In this document: in pieces, positions 10,193 to 21,632 of the stretch
How positions within the stretch are numbered: position 1 is the first letter of the stretch
Layout: the number at the start of each line of letters is the position of its first letter
Assembly: GCA_033558025.1 (NCBI GenBank)
Contig: JAUCEF010000016.1
Location: 3,534,001-3,598,000, forward strand
Length of the DNA stretch: 64,000 nucleotides
Source: Phytophthora sp. 'mugwort'
Lineage: Eukaryota > Oomycota > Peronosporomycetes > Peronosporales > Peronosporaceae
Reading direction: 5' to 3'
Notes under the pieces: generated by a model
Databases searched by the model: none
What the model was told of the DNA's origin: nothing
The model's input: the letters and a program-made list of their open reading frames with translations, nothing else
Made by a program: the position numbers and the translations under genes

Positions 10193-12205
10193 CTATGACT
10201 GGGGGTTCTGCAGTTGAGACTCTGGTATTGTAGTGGACACTGCGTCGAAGAACTCATCCTCATCGTCTTCCATGTCCTCAGTAGCTAAACTCTCGTCGTT
10301 GATGAAAAGCTCTAGCTCTTTTGCATGACCACCGGGCAGATCCACAGCAGCAATGACTTGGATGGCGGCCTGGAAAGTGGTTAACACGTATCCTTCCACG
10401 CCTTTGCCGCCACCGTTCGTGAAGAAGGAGATGAATGCGATCTCGGCCACGAAATCCGAGCCTGCGCGACACACTCGCGTACACTCGACCAGGAACGCGC
10501 ATAGGATGGGGATTAGTATGTCCGCGTTCGAGGCAGATTGATGCAGCTTCTCTGCGAAGCAGCAGATGCTTCGGAAAGCGTCACAGAGCAGCACCAATTT
10601 GAGCAGTGGCGAGGACGTCTCCTGCATCATCGCGACCATTTTGGTTTCAGCTTTCTGGAGATCTTCGGCAAGGTACCCGTGCTTGGCGTTACCTTTTCTT
10701 TGGTGTTGATGTGACGGCACCTGCAGCAGAGCAGAAGAGTGATACTTTTGCTCTCGTCGAATGTCCGCCAAGTTGTCAGCAAAAGAGGCGTTCGCGTCCT
10801 TGAATGCGCGTTGGAACTCGCTAAACACCATAGCGTGGATATCGTCGTAAATGATCCGCTCCACAGCAAGCGTACAGCTATTCACAGCTTCTGGGGTGCT
10901 TGCTAGACTAGGAAAGCACTGCAACGTCGCACCGAGCATGTGAGCTAGATACATCTTGGTATCGTGAAGGGTATCCCTGGCCAAAGCACGAAGAGCAACC
11001 ACCTCAGCGACGCTCGCACTTTCCGTAAAACTTGGTCTTCTCATCTTCGTCTGGTGTCGAACTGCAAAGCGCTTACGGAAAGCCTCGCAAAGTTGCATAT
11101 TCATCTGTCCCAAAAGTTCGCTAGGAGAAGCGAAGACGCCAAAGAGGAAACGATACACTTCAGCTTCATCAGGCATGGTCTTCTGCGACGCAGAACGTGC
11201 GTCACTCGTCCCTGCGTCGTCATCTTCGTCATGACTCGAATGCTGCCTCTGTTGATGCCGCGGGTCCGGCAGCTGAAACCGTCGAAAGAACTCTGCATCT
11301 TTCCGGCAAACTTCGTCGGAAGGTGCGCCGTCAAAACTCTTCTTGCAGCTCCAGCAAATCTCCATGGCCCACTCGCCCTTCCTCAGTCTTTCCTGTCTGC
11401 GTTGTGCCGCCTTCATCTTGCTCTGATGTGTAACAGTCGCCGCGGCAGCAGCGCTCGCCGTCAGTCCAATCCCTGCCATGACCGTCTCCGCCCCCACACT
11501 AGCAACCAGCATGTTCAGTCCAGCTAGCACTCCGGCAGCAGGTCCCATGGCAATAGCCCCCACCAAGCCACCCGCAGCCAGAACTGGAGCTAACTTCTTA
11601 GCAAACTTCGACGCCGTCAGCAGCTGCGGATGTCTCTGGGTCGCTCCACCTTTCGCGACCAGTGCCGAGCTTGTTCCGACAGCAGCAACGCTGCTACTGT
11701 TCAGCTCCTCGATCAGTGTCGCCAGTGTAAAACTCTCGGGTCTACGTGTCCCTGTCTTATGTCCATTATTGCCTTCCCTACTACTGCTGCGTGTCTCCGT
11801 CTCAGGCGGCGGGAACAGCAGCGCATCCACTGAGGGCGGGGCATGACTGCACTGCGGCATGAAGCTTCCGTGGCCCCGACAATAGCGGTGAGCATGTGAA
11901 AAACTCACACACTCTCGGTGTGCGAATTTGCCACAGCTCAGACACTGGCAGACACCAGAATTTGTCGCTCTGACGGCAGCAGAAGCGGGTTTGGCAGCCC
12001 CAGAGCCCGAGAGTTTCCTTCTTCTGGCATTGTTGGGCTTCCCGATGGCCAGGAGCCGCTCATGACACAGTAAACAGTCCCGGAAGAAGAGCAGACTGCG
12101 GTCCACAGTTGAGAGAAGACGGAGCTTGACCGGGAAAAAGCTGTGGTCATGCAGAGGATCCGAGAAGGAGCCGGCCGTGTCGCGGAGGTAGGCGCTGGTG
12201 AACAT
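10193..12205 (-). CDS. VPS9-domain protein with C1-like zinc finger (Rab5-type GEF candidate)
   Basis: An intronless 670-residue protein. Residues about 44-112 hold a Cys/His cluster (CLLCHERL ... CQCLSCGKFAHREC ... HRYC) like a C1/PHD-type zinc finger. Residues about 205-258 form a Gly/Ala-rich hydrophobic stretch with no charges for some 50 residues, possibly a membrane-inserting hairpin. Residues about 400-622 form a VPS9 domain, the exchange-factor fold for Rab5 GTPases on early endosomes. The two residues most conserved in VPS9 domains are present: the Asp of ADILIPIL (about 562) and the Tyr of EGYVLTTFQAAI (about 606). The C-terminus is acidic (EDMEDDEDEFFD). Exchange activity is known for the family; the membrane role of the hydrophobic part is inference. 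Confidence 0.8.
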   Translation of the reverse strand: MFTSAYLRDTAGSFSDPLHDHSFFPVKLRLLSTVDRSLLFFRDCLLCHERLLAIGKPNNARRRKLSGSGAAKPASAAVRATNSGVCQCLSCGKFAHRECVSFSHAHRYCRGHGSFMPQCSHAPPSVDALLFPPPETETRSSSREGNNGHKTGTRRPESFTLATLIEELNSSSVAAVGTSSALVAKGGATQRHPQLLTASKFAKKLAPVLAAGGLVGAIAMGPAAGVLAGLNMLVASVGAETVMAGIGLTASAAAAATVTHQSKMKAAQRRQERLRKGEWAMEICWSCKKSFDGAPSDEVCRKDAEFFRRFQLPDPRHQQRQHSSHDEDDDAGTSDARSASQKTMPDEAEVYRFLFGVFASPSELLGQMNMQLCEAFRKRFAVRHQTKMRRPSFTESASVAEVVALRALARDTLHDTKMYLAHMLGATLQCFPSLASTPEAVNSCTLAVERIIYDDIHAMVFSEFQRAFKDANASFADNLADIRREQKYHSSALLQVPSHQHQRKGNAKHGYLAEDLQKAETKMVAMMQETSSPLLKLVLLCDAFRSICCFAEKLHQSASNADILIPILCAFLVECTRVCRAGSDFVAEIAFISFFTNGGGKGVEGYVLTTFQAAIQVIAAVDLPGGHAKELELFINDESLATEDMEDDEDEFFDAVSTTIPESQLQNPQS

Positions 12206-13552
12206 AATATTGTGGAGGTTGTAGAACGATTGTATGAGTAGTTACCACATAGGGAGAGACAGAAGACACATATAGAGGTGAGGGTAGTTGATCAAGGCAG
12301 GGAGAAGTGGAGATATGCAGCGGAGAACACGAGTGACGGCCTACCTGAGCGCCCCGTTCATGAGCAAGGCGCAGTCCGAGAAAACGAACTTAACGCGAAC
12401 GTTGACCGTCGAAGAAACAACATTCTTTTAAACCCTAGACTGGCAACATTTTAACCCTTTCGTAAACACGCCTTATTGACCTGGGTTTGTATGCAATACA
12501 ACTCTAGGAGATGAAGGGGGTTTAAAAACCCCGTTCATAAAGTACGGTACTTGCCTTGATCGGTACCCCTTCCACACAGCGGTAGAATTTGGAGGGGTAG
12601 GTGGGTCGAGTGGGGCATTTTGACCCCCCTCACAAGATAATGTACTCTCTTGAGTTGATGCTTGCAATTATCGCATTGGCAAATAGATTTTGATCGGTCA
12701 ATTTTCTTATGAACAAATCCGACTCCGAGGCATGCTATTGGCCGAATGGTCGAGCTGCTTGTTCACGTAACGAGCGGAAAGGCATGTCAGCATCGCGTAA
12801 AATTACCAGTCCCACTCCATATCTTACGACCGCAACTTAAACCACGTCGATCGGATGTGCCTGTGCTCCGACACGTCAGAGGTTCGCTCTTGAGGACGCC
12901 GACGCATACGACTTGGAGGGCGCTAGCGTTGTGCCAATAGCCTCATACGCACATGGCGATGAAGATTCAATATGACAGTGAACCGCCAAGGAACGAGCTC
13001 GCACTTAATATTGGTCAGATGCTCGTCAACAACTTTCATCTGGATTAACGTGCATCTTTATTTCAGTATGAAAAGTTGTTTAGGTATGTTACTCGATTTC
13101 ATTATAGAAATGGTATTTTATCAAACTTTATTCCCTGCCTGAGCTAGTATGATTAGTTTTGTTGTTGGTTTTGCCCACTATCGTATTTGACCCTTTACCA
13201 ACTGATAGACAATTCGAAGAGCGCAATTTTCCCGCCCAAACACACAATAGGAAAACGCCCGGAATGAGCAGCGGGGTTGGTGGCCACGACGCGCCGCAGG
13301 TCGATGTCAAGTGGCGGAGCAGAGCCTACACTCAGCGACAAGGACAGCCGTACGCCCGCACCATCGCCGTAGGGTTCTCGAGTGGCGCGCGGGCTCGTCT
13401 GGGCCTTGTCTGCGCAGAGCCCTCGCTGCGTTTCGCGTCGGGAAGATCCTGCATACCAGCTCGGCCTATCTTTTAAAGTGACCCCAAAAAATAATTTAGT
13501 CCAATCGTCATACTTTTTTTGCGGTGGCCCGGGCCACCAACAACTGGTTCAT
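12206..13552. other. Intergenic; no gene seen
   Basis: It contains the promoter region of the VPS9 gene (minus strand); a loose initiator-like CTCATACAATCGTTC lies about 20-35 bp before its ATG. A perfect 16-bp palindrome GGTGGCCCGGGCCACC sits at 13523-13538. Otherwise nothing is recognised. Confidence 0.4.
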
Positions 13553-14010
13553 TTATTGAAATAGGTTTCTTTGATATCGGAGCTGACCACCTGATGAGGT
13601 TTTGAAAACGGGATTTAGCACGCGTGAAGTCTGGTACGCAGAATCACCGAGTAAATATTGATCGTCTTCAAAATATCGATATTTGCTTAGCGCGACCTTG
13701 TAATTCCTCCAAACCTGTTTTCGTGGGAGGAACCAGGCCACCCACCATTGCGGATACGGCACATATCATCATAAATTACAAACCCGTTAATAGCGTAAGA
13801 AGCCTTACGCGAAAAAAATCTTCGCCACGATCCTGAGGGCGGGTCAGCAACGGAAGAAGTGTATCGTCAATAAAACCAATACAATTAGGCAAGCTTGTAG
13901 CATTCTCGATTCTTGTGGAGATCTCTCTTTGCTCGACCGCATCGGACCACTTGATCACGTCACTTCGAAAGATATTTAGAGCCCAAATTGTCCTCTTAGT
14001 TAGTAGATAT
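13553..14010 (-). pseudogene. PIF/Harbinger DDE_4 transposase fragment
   Basis: Minus frames encode the centre of a Harbinger nuclease. First ALNIFRSDVIKWSD, then ATSLPNCIGFIDDTLLPL, the block with the first catalytic Asp (FIDGT in intact copies, here FIDDT). After a frameshift come VWRNYKVALSKYRYFEDDQ and YLLGDSAYQTSRVLNPVFK, the GDSAY block with the second Asp. The third catalytic region is missing. Confidence 0.8.
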
Positions 14011-15534
14011 ACGGGCGTATGCCCGCCAAACCGACAGAAAATCAGCTGAACATCCTTCGCCGTCCGTAGACCTCATCATCTTAAGAAGACCAAAACAAAT
14101 ACATTCCTATGCTCAATTATTGTTGTTCCCTGGAGTGCTTTTGAACTCTACGTGATTCGAGATGAGGTTAAGAACTGCTAGGAAGTACGGCCGAGACAGC
14201 CGGAATTGAAGCTTGAAATCAGATTCAGGCATGTCGCAGAGGTATAGCTTAATTTGGAGGAGGAACGTGCTGCACGATGGCGAGGAGAGAGAGATCGCTT
14301 GGCCTTCAGGACAAAATACTGAGTGGCAAGTTCGTCTTGCGCTTCGTCTGCACTAGAGGCTTCGTCTTCATGATCTAGTGCGTTCTTCCAGAGCCTTCGA
14401 ACTTCACTCAGTACTCTCCCCTTCCAACTGCTAATTGGCATCTTGCAGACTGAGCTGAAAGGTCGCACATCTTGGTTTGAGCTTGGCGTCCAAGCCTTGG
14501 ACAGGCAGGCAGAGCTAAGAGGCAGGCATTGGCTAAAACGAAAGCTTGAAGTCATGGCTTGTATCCAAAGTCTGACAAGTACTGATAGCAGAGGGTCAGT
14601 TGAGCCAAAGCTTTGGACCCGACTTGGCAACCTTCAAACATTATATACATATTCGTTGTATTACGGGTAGGCGCCCTATTCGAAAATTTCTATTGCGTAT
14701 TATAATTGTAGCATAGCGCCTAGGCGCAGTGTGGCGAGGTAAGGCGGTAGTGTAACGTATGTAATAGTATTAGACACGCTACGGTATATTATACCCTGCA
14801 CATCGGAATGGTCATATAACTCAGTATTGGTGTACCGTTCACCCTAAAACTCTACTTGTTGCTGGCTTCTGAGGACAGCTGCTGTCCCAAGTTTCGTACT
14901 TGCCTTGTTAGACGGACTACCTAGTTATCCATGAGTTATGCCCCACCTTAGCGATTCATCTTTTGATTACGTAATCTTGTGTTAAAAGTGGCTGCGTGAG
15001 TAGAGCAAACTTCGGTGAGGTGGGCTCGGACGACGATATTGACGATTCAGAATATATTCTCTTAGATCTTTAATAACAATAAACCAGTAGTACCGTACAT
15101 ATTTTGCGACTCTGTGTACGGAAAAAGGTAGCCAAAATCGGAAGGTCGTTTTTCTGGTTGATACACTGTGCCGATATGTATACCAACTTCCCTGGCTTAT
15201 AGTGGTCACTCATGTACACAGGGTACAGAGTACCACCAAAAAAAATCCATGTACAGTTGGGTACAAAGTACCTTCGTCAACGTACGAAATGACGTGAAAG
15301 ATCATGCTATTATTATGCGTCCATGTCATCATCGGACTCAACTTTACCTATTTTCTTGTCTACCAGGTGGAGCACATTGGCGTGGCAGCAAGCCAATCAG
15401 ATCGGCAGCCACAACGTCATGCTCGTCTACAAGGTGTCCGTAGCACTTACTGTAGCCAGTCGCAATAGTCTCGCTCGAGAGACCGTCCCATGCCTCGCGA
15501 ATCCACTAGGCCATGACGATACGATCTGGGACCT
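14011..15534. other. Decayed sequence with one unrecognised ORF
   Basis: A minus frame at 14178-14630 includes KMPISSWKGRVLSEVRRLWKN and DEASSADEAQDELATQYF. It looks protein-like but unlike any family I know and may belong to the neighbouring Harbinger element. The rest shows no gene. Confidence 0.35.
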
Positions 15535-16643
15535 TCATTGAAAACGAAGTGCCCGACGTACGAGCACGCCGTAAGCTAACAACCCAGCAGGCCCTAAGAC
15601 ATTAAATGGCCTATTCCAGGCAACGTCTGCGGGCTGGCTTACAGATGTTGCGCTAGGAGGTACCTTGAGAAGGACCACATTGATTGACTTCGCATACGAG
15701 ACGACTTCTGTGGTCCAGTGACAGGAGAAGTCGTTCCACAGCAGCAATATCAGCTGACTCATATCTGGTCGCGCAGCGAAATAATATTTCAGAAACTGAA
15801 GCGACAGGTAGCCGCTCCACCATCCTCAAAAATAAAACCATTAATATTACAAATTGGAGAAAAAACTAACAATCAAAGTTACCTGTGCGGCTCCCATGAA
15901 TTTCAAGGCTGTGCGTTTGAATTGCAGGGCCGACGTCATCCCAAATTCTTCGTCGAAATCCGTTACGCAGCTTCAGGTTTTCTTGAAACTTCCTAGCCAC
16001 TTTTGAAGGCTCTAACTTGAAAATTTCGAAAAGGAGATACTTCGTGCCTTCAGAGTCCCCTAGAAGCATAACATTAGCCCTCGCCTTCGACTTTATTGCA
16101 CACTTAACAAGACCGTTTTCGGTCTCCTCGTCTTGATGGTTCTAGCTGGCAGAAATTAAAAAGGCGACTAAACCATAGAGCAGACGTTTAGTTACGCACA
16201 AATATGGAACAATTTCAAAACGAGCAGTACCTGTCTAGTCAGTGTTGTACATTTTAGTGACACCTAGCTCTTGCATCGTTCTCTTGACTACGTCAGGAAA
16301 TGCAGCGGCAATCTTGTCGAGCTCTTGTGGGGTTTTCTGTCCCTAGCGCGTCCGAGCTCATGACAAGGTTATGGCGAGCTCTAATGCAGTTGACCAGCCC
16401 CAAGAAGCTTTAAATCACTTCTACTGCGTATTCTGTAGCTAGATCTTGAGCCTCTAATTCTAGCATCATTATTGAAATGGGCACGCCCTCCTTTCGAAGA
16501 TCGCTTACCCACACAACTAACTTCGCCTCTGCCTCTAGCGGTAATACAGTACCTATACCTTTCGGCCTTGCCTTCCTTTTGTCCCCTCCCCTCTTTTCCT
16601 TGAACGGCGCTTGAAGCTTGCCCCTACCGAAGCCACGACTCAA
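15535..16643 (-). pseudogene. pogo/Tigger-like DDE_1 transposase, decayed
   Basis: Three minus-strand pieces in order resemble a pogo-type transposase. A helix-turn-helix portion at 16410-16643 has GTVLPLEAEAKLVVWVSDLR and KEGVPISIMMLELEA. The next piece (15866-16069) has MLLGDSEGTKYLLFEIFK and LRNGFRRRIWDDVGPA. The third (15535-15762) has LLLWNDFSCHW, INVVLLKVPPSATSVSQPAD and VAWNRPF, which hold the second and third catalytic Asp regions. Stops and frameshifts separate them. It is a relative of the element at 17043-19118, in the opposite orientation. Confidence 0.75.
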
Positions 16644-17042
16644 CCATCTTTCGCCGGGAGGTGTAGGAAGTGCCTGTAGAGATCAGATCAGGAAAAAACT
16701 TGCGAATACCCTTTACGATATCTGGCGGGTTGTCCACGGCATTGAGCACGGCGATCTTCTGCCTAGCGCTGAACGACGTATGACGTTTGCCTGGTACAGC
16801 TTAAGGTGGCATTGCCAATTGAATGACTTTGAGCGCGATACACAAATATAAACCGGTAATAAAACCGATAATTTTTTTGTCCGTAAGTACCGGCATTTAC
16901 CTGTCATAAGAGCCGTTTTGTCATAAGTTCCAAATTATATTATATTCACCTAATTTGAAAAGTCCAACTCTTTCTTGTTATAAGGGTCACAGGTTGATAT
17001 GCTGGTGGAGCAACTCAAGGGCAAATAATCAACTGGATGTAA

Positions 17043-19118
17043 ATGGACGCAGTTCAAACGCGCACAACGATTGTCATTCCATCGTTTGCCCACAAAATGG
17101 GCAGGCCTAGGCAAGGAAGCCAGGGAAGGAAGCGCAAGCTTTACGCGCGTACGGCATACACATGTGCGGATACGTTGCGTTCGGTAGAGCTGTCTGATAC
17201 TAGTGCATGTCTTAATGAAGTTGTAGAAACAATGTTTGGTGAACTATCTTGTGACTCGGAAAGAACAAATAAGAAAAAACTCATTCAAAAATGGATAAGA
17301 GAGCGTGCGTCTATTGTAAGTATGTGTTCTAGCGGCAACGGATGCGTGCTCAAGCGCCGTAAGCGGGGGCAAGGTACTGTGCTCTCTGCAGAGGCAGAAG
17401 AGCAAATAGTTTTGTGGATTAACTCATCTAGACGAGAAGGTATACCTGTGTCGCCAGCAAGTTAACCCAAAAAGCGCTAGAAGTTGCTAAAGAGGAAGGG
17501 CTGACCCCTGAATCCTTCGAGCCTCGCCGTCTTGGGCTCGAAGATTCTTCCGGCGCCACAGGCTTTCGATCCGAGCTCGGACGAGACAGGGGCAAACGAC
17601 ACCAGACGACGCTGTGCAGGTTGCCAAGGCTCTTACAGCTACGGTCCGAAGAACAATAGTTGAACAAGGCATTTCACAGGTATGTAATGCAGACCAAACA
17701 GGTATGGCTTTATTTGAAGTGTTTTACTAATTACCTCAACTTATATCTTACTAGCTTTGATTTAACTATCTGCTTTTCCACAGAAGCCAATTGACAAGCG
17801 CAACGCTCGGACCGTTTGGGTAAAATGTGCCGGCAAAGGTAAGGAGCGAGCTACCGCTATGTTGCTAGCCGACTCAGATGGGAACAAGTTGCCTCCTTTC
17901 TTGATGTTCAAGACACGTCCATCCACGAAGCCAGATGAACGTGTTGCGAACACCAAGTTCCGCAATGGTTTTGGTCGAAGTCTCTGGAAGCCAATTGCCC
18001 CCTCTACAAAAAGCGTCGGGGTGTCGAATTTTCGGCAACGCGAAAGGCTGGTGGAACGCTGAGCTTTCTATTGAGTTTTTGCGGTTTCACTTTAGTGAGC
18101 GGACCAACTGCAACGAGCCAATCCTGCTACTATGGGACGACTTCTCTGGTCATTGGACCGAGAACGTCGTCCAGTACTCATCGTCGATCAAGGTTGTTCT
18201 CCTGAAGGTGCCACCACGTTACACCAATGTCTGCCAACCGGCAGACATGCCTGGAATAGGCCGCTGAAAGAACGCCTTCGACGATCGTGGGTAGATCAGA
18301 TGCAAGCTCAAGTTGCCAAACATTATCTGGATACCGCTGCGAAGCGGCTGAAGAAGCAGCGCCAAGCTGCTGCAGTAGCAGCAACAGCAGCCGATGCTGC
18401 GCGACGCACGGATGAATCAAACCGAGGCCACGAAGAGCGTCGTGGTGCTGCTGCACGTCAGCTGTGGTTGGCGGGCGGTCGGCTGGTGACAGGAAGCTGG
18501 GCGTCAGCTTGTCCCGGACAAGTTATCTTGAGCGCGGGAGCTGCGCATCGTTTGCAAACGGAGTTCGTCGCAGAATCAAATCGCGGCACGGAGCAAGCAC
18601 GCAAACAGTCAAGGTATGACGCTAGCTTAAACAGACGAGTTCACGCGGCGAGGCTACAAGACGACGAGCAAAGTGAAGCAGAAGTTATGAGCAACAACGA
18701 CCAAGAAGTGAGCATACAATTGTCGTCTTACCGTGAGTCCGACGATGCATCTTCTGATGCCAATATCCAAGCCTGTCAGCCTGTCCGTCAGCGTCGCAGC
18801 GCATCGATGAAGGAGAAAACAGGATTCGAGCTTAAAGCGCCGTCACGATCTGAGTTAGCTGAATGAGTACGTGCTGCCTGGGGAAGCCTCACGCATGCTA
18901 CTATCGTTGGTGGGTTCAGGCATATCGGCTTGCTCAACGATACCCGTACTGCTGCACAGAACGAAGCTGACATGACAGGTGAGGTTCGCGCACTTCTTAC
19001 CTCAGTTGCCGCGCTTTCGATCCAAGCTCGTTCCGCTAGACGCAGACGTATTCGTTCGCAGGACGATATCGTGACAGCAGGAGAAACAACAGAGAAGTCC
19101 GACAATAGTTCAGAGTAA
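17043..19118 (+). pseudogene. pogo/Tigger-like DDE_1 transposase, nearly complete but broken
   Basis: Order of parts: a DNA-binding N-terminus (17043-17464) with GTVLSAEAEEQIVLWINSSR; the first catalytic Asp in CNADQTGMALFE (about 17690); a probable retained intron (17719-17783); then KPIDKRNARTVWVKCAGKGK and ATAMLLADSDGNKLP; LLLWDDFSGHW at about 18125 with the second Asp; and QPAD followed by AWNRPLKERLRRSW in a shifted frame. The C-terminal part carries an Ala/Gln/Arg-rich stretch and a single in-frame TGA at 18864-18866, where a Trp codon fits the reading that continues to a stop at 19118. At least three frameshifts and stops make it inactive. Confidence 0.8.
17719..17783 (+). other. Probable intron in the pogo-like transposase
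   Basis: 65 bp, GTGTTTTACTAA... to ...TTTTCCACAG. Removing it joins MALFE to KPIDKRN in frame, as expected for the family. A TACTAAT branch-point-like motif lies near the 5' end. Confidence 0.6.
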
Positions 19119-19391
19119 CTGGTCAATACATTGAGCGTTTTTGTATCTAGCGGGCCATCTACCTGTACCACCACAGCAGCCATAGAACGTTAGATCAACC
19201 CGACGCGTAGCCTAGAGCACCAACAAGCTTACCTAAAAGCCCCAGCACGCAATCAATCAATCAATTTTGGCATGGACGCCGAGCAGTAGCCGGTCGCATC
19301 CGTGGCGCTGCTAGTTAGATGCACAACACGATATAATCAGCGATAAATTACGTTAGCAAACATCTCAGAGCTAGTACACACACCACACAAC

Positions 19392-19689
19392 TCAGGCATG
19401 TCCGAAGCGCACGGTCCAGTCCGGCTTGATGCCGATCATCAGCCGGCCGCGCGTCGGGCATCTGTCAGGCACCGCATCTATTCATATTAAACGCAGAACA
19501 CGACAACATACAGTTAGCTGCAGCGGTACAACAGAGCAGCTTAACGTCACCGAGCACCGAGCGATTATACTCACCGACGAGCTGTCCGACGCACACGGGG
19601 CAGTGCGACACGGAAGCCGAGCAGCAGCCGACCACCTCGGGATTCTTCTGGGCCGGCGGCGATTCGATATGTGGGTGTGCGGCCAGATA
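19392..19689 (-). CDS. 3' end of a small spliced Cys-rich protein gene, unrecognised
   Basis: Two minus-strand exons fit one reading frame. The upstream exon (about 19575-19689) reads CCSASVSHCPVCVGQL and is preceded by a plausible acceptor (TAATATTCAG). A 97-bp intron (19478-19574, GTGAGTATA...TGAATAG) follows. The last exon (19392-19477) reads DRCPTRGRLMIGIKPDW and stops after RFGHA. The CxxC plus downstream cysteines suggest metal binding or disulfides. No first exon or start codon was found, and I know no family for it. It could be a fragment inside repeat DNA; the frame-preserving GT-AG intron is the main support. Confidence 0.35.
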
Positions 19690-20090
19690 CTGAATATTAC
19701 TGTATTAGCGCGATCAAGTACGATGCATTTGCGTGTGCCACATGCAATGAAGAAGCCCTAACCACGGAGGCATTTGATGTTGCCCTTATGACAGGTACAT
19801 GTACGTGCCGAGGAATTCTGAAATGACAAATCGAGCAATAGACCTCCAAATTAGAATTTGATAACTACACGGAGAGCTGTCCAACCAGGGAAACGAAGGT
19901 GCGACATTTTAAGGTATTCATCCCCAGGCCGAGAGCTGACCAAGTGATCGATGTTGACGGAGCTGAGAAGATATGAGCAATCGCTCACTTTGTCGTCCCC
20001 TTCGTGCGTGCACGAATCGCACGAATTCTCCCTGTTTTTCACTCAATCCTTGCATATCATTCTTCAAAATTCCACCTCGCTCCTGATCAT

Positions 20091-21350
20091 CATGGCTCCC
20101 TCCACTCCCAGCACCCGTTCCTCGCGTTCTTCAGGCCGTTCTGGTCCCACCTTGAGCTCTGCTCGTTCGGATGAAGCTACCGAAGAGAGGCGCAATGCTC
20201 GCCGGGGATTTTTACAGCTCCAGGAGCTGGAGGCGTTACGCTCAAGCAAGCGCGCTCGCCACCACTTCGATCCATTGCCCGATAGTGACGAAGACGAAGA
20301 CTCGGACCATCCAATTTTGGACAACTTCCAGGCGATAGGGACATATAGCGTGCTGAAGCTCTCCAACCTTACGGTTGCTGAGATCTCTAGACTGTGGAGT
20401 CGTGTAAGTGGTTGCATGTCTACACGGTGGAATGTGGGAAAGGGGAACAAGCATCGCGAGTCGGGCATCGATGTTCTCTTCATAAGTCTATACGTGCTGA
20501 AGAACGGTGGCGCTGGGACTTGCTGGCCTCCACGTTTGGTATCAAGGCCCCGACGTTCGAGAAGAAGGTTGTGCATTTCTTGGACACCCTCTCCTCCTTC
20601 CGGTTCAAGATTTACGTAGACCACGCGGAGCGTGATCGAACCATGCGGAGAGAGGTGCTGGCAGATGACGCTTTCCAGCATTACCCCGCTGCCCTGTTTG
20701 CTGTTGACGTGACGTTCCAGCAGGCAAATATGCCGAGCGACACACAGCAAGAGCGAGCTTCTTACTACAGTAAGAAGCATAAACTTCATGGCTACAATAC
20801 AGAGGTCTCTGTGCTTCCTACGGGGCTCGCTATCAACTGCTCGCACCACTACAAGGGCTCCGAAGCGGAGATCACCATATTCCGAAAAAATAAGGAGTTC
20901 TACGTCGCAGCCACCAAGAAGCCGGCAACCGACGATAACATGGCGGACGACGGCCCGCTTCGGGAGAAGTACCAAGACTCATGGATTATTTTGGTCGATA
21001 AAGGCTACCATGGGTTGGCTACTGAAATGCGCGTTCTCATCCCCAAACGCCGCCGCCCTTCAGTTCCATTGACCGTCGAAGAAAAAGCCGTCAACCATGA
21101 CATCTCGTCGGGCCGCGTCGTCGTGGAGAGCTTTTTTTGGGGGGAGGTGGTGTACTTTGTGGGCTTTATGCTCGGGCAAGTATCGCTGGCAAGAGGTAAA
21201 GTGTGAGGTGTTCTTAGAGCCTGTGTTGCACTGCCAAACTTTCATCTACGAGATCACCCACTGCGTGCGGAGGATGGGGCCAACTATCAAGACTATCTGA
21301 GGAGGCTGAATCGATTGGAACCGAGAGGGGAACAGTCGTCTTGAAGCTAA
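20091..21350 (+). pseudogene. PIF/Harbinger-like DDE transposase with two frameshifts
   Basis: An almost full transposase. The N-terminus (from ATG 20091) is Ser/Arg-rich, then NFQAIGTYSVLKLSN. The frame shifts near 20505 into LLASTFGIKAPTFEKKVV. The catalytic part shows ALFAVDVTFQQANMP with the first Asp, YSKKHKLHGYNTEVSVLPTG, then ILVDKGYHGLATEMRVLIPK with the second Asp, and SSGRVVVESFF with the region of the third acidic residue. A run of T then G (21131-21146) shifts the frame again; the remaining tail LWALCSGKYRWQE continues in the other frame and peters out near 21350. Terminal repeats were not identified. Confidence 0.8.
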
Positions 21351-21632
21351 CCGGCGAGCACGAAGACGTCGGCAACTGCGACTCGAGAAGCCGAGGCAGT
21401 CGTAGATAGTGATTCTAGCGATCAGTACCGCGTACTAAGTTTTAATTGTCAGGTTCACTTCATGAAAACCACCTTCTGCTTATTTTGTCGGAATCGGACC
21501 ATCCAACTCACAATCACTCAAATTGTGCTAGCCGTGGCGGAATAAAGGGAGTAGCTGAACTCGCGTCATCGTCACGGTGAACTCGATCAGTAGCCGGTGG
21601 ACCAGAGAACGTTGGTCCTACGTGGGCAAATC

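Noticed and set aside
13523..13538. Perfect palindrome GGTGGCCCGGGCCACC as a regulatory site
   Set aside because: Isolated, next to a dead transposase and far from any intact gene start; a chance or relic sequence is as likely.
18864..18866. Reassigned TGA codon (Trp) in this genome
   Set aside because: Intact genes here do not need TGA read-through and several end in TGA (for example 8888-8890). The TGA is a lesion in a dead transposase.
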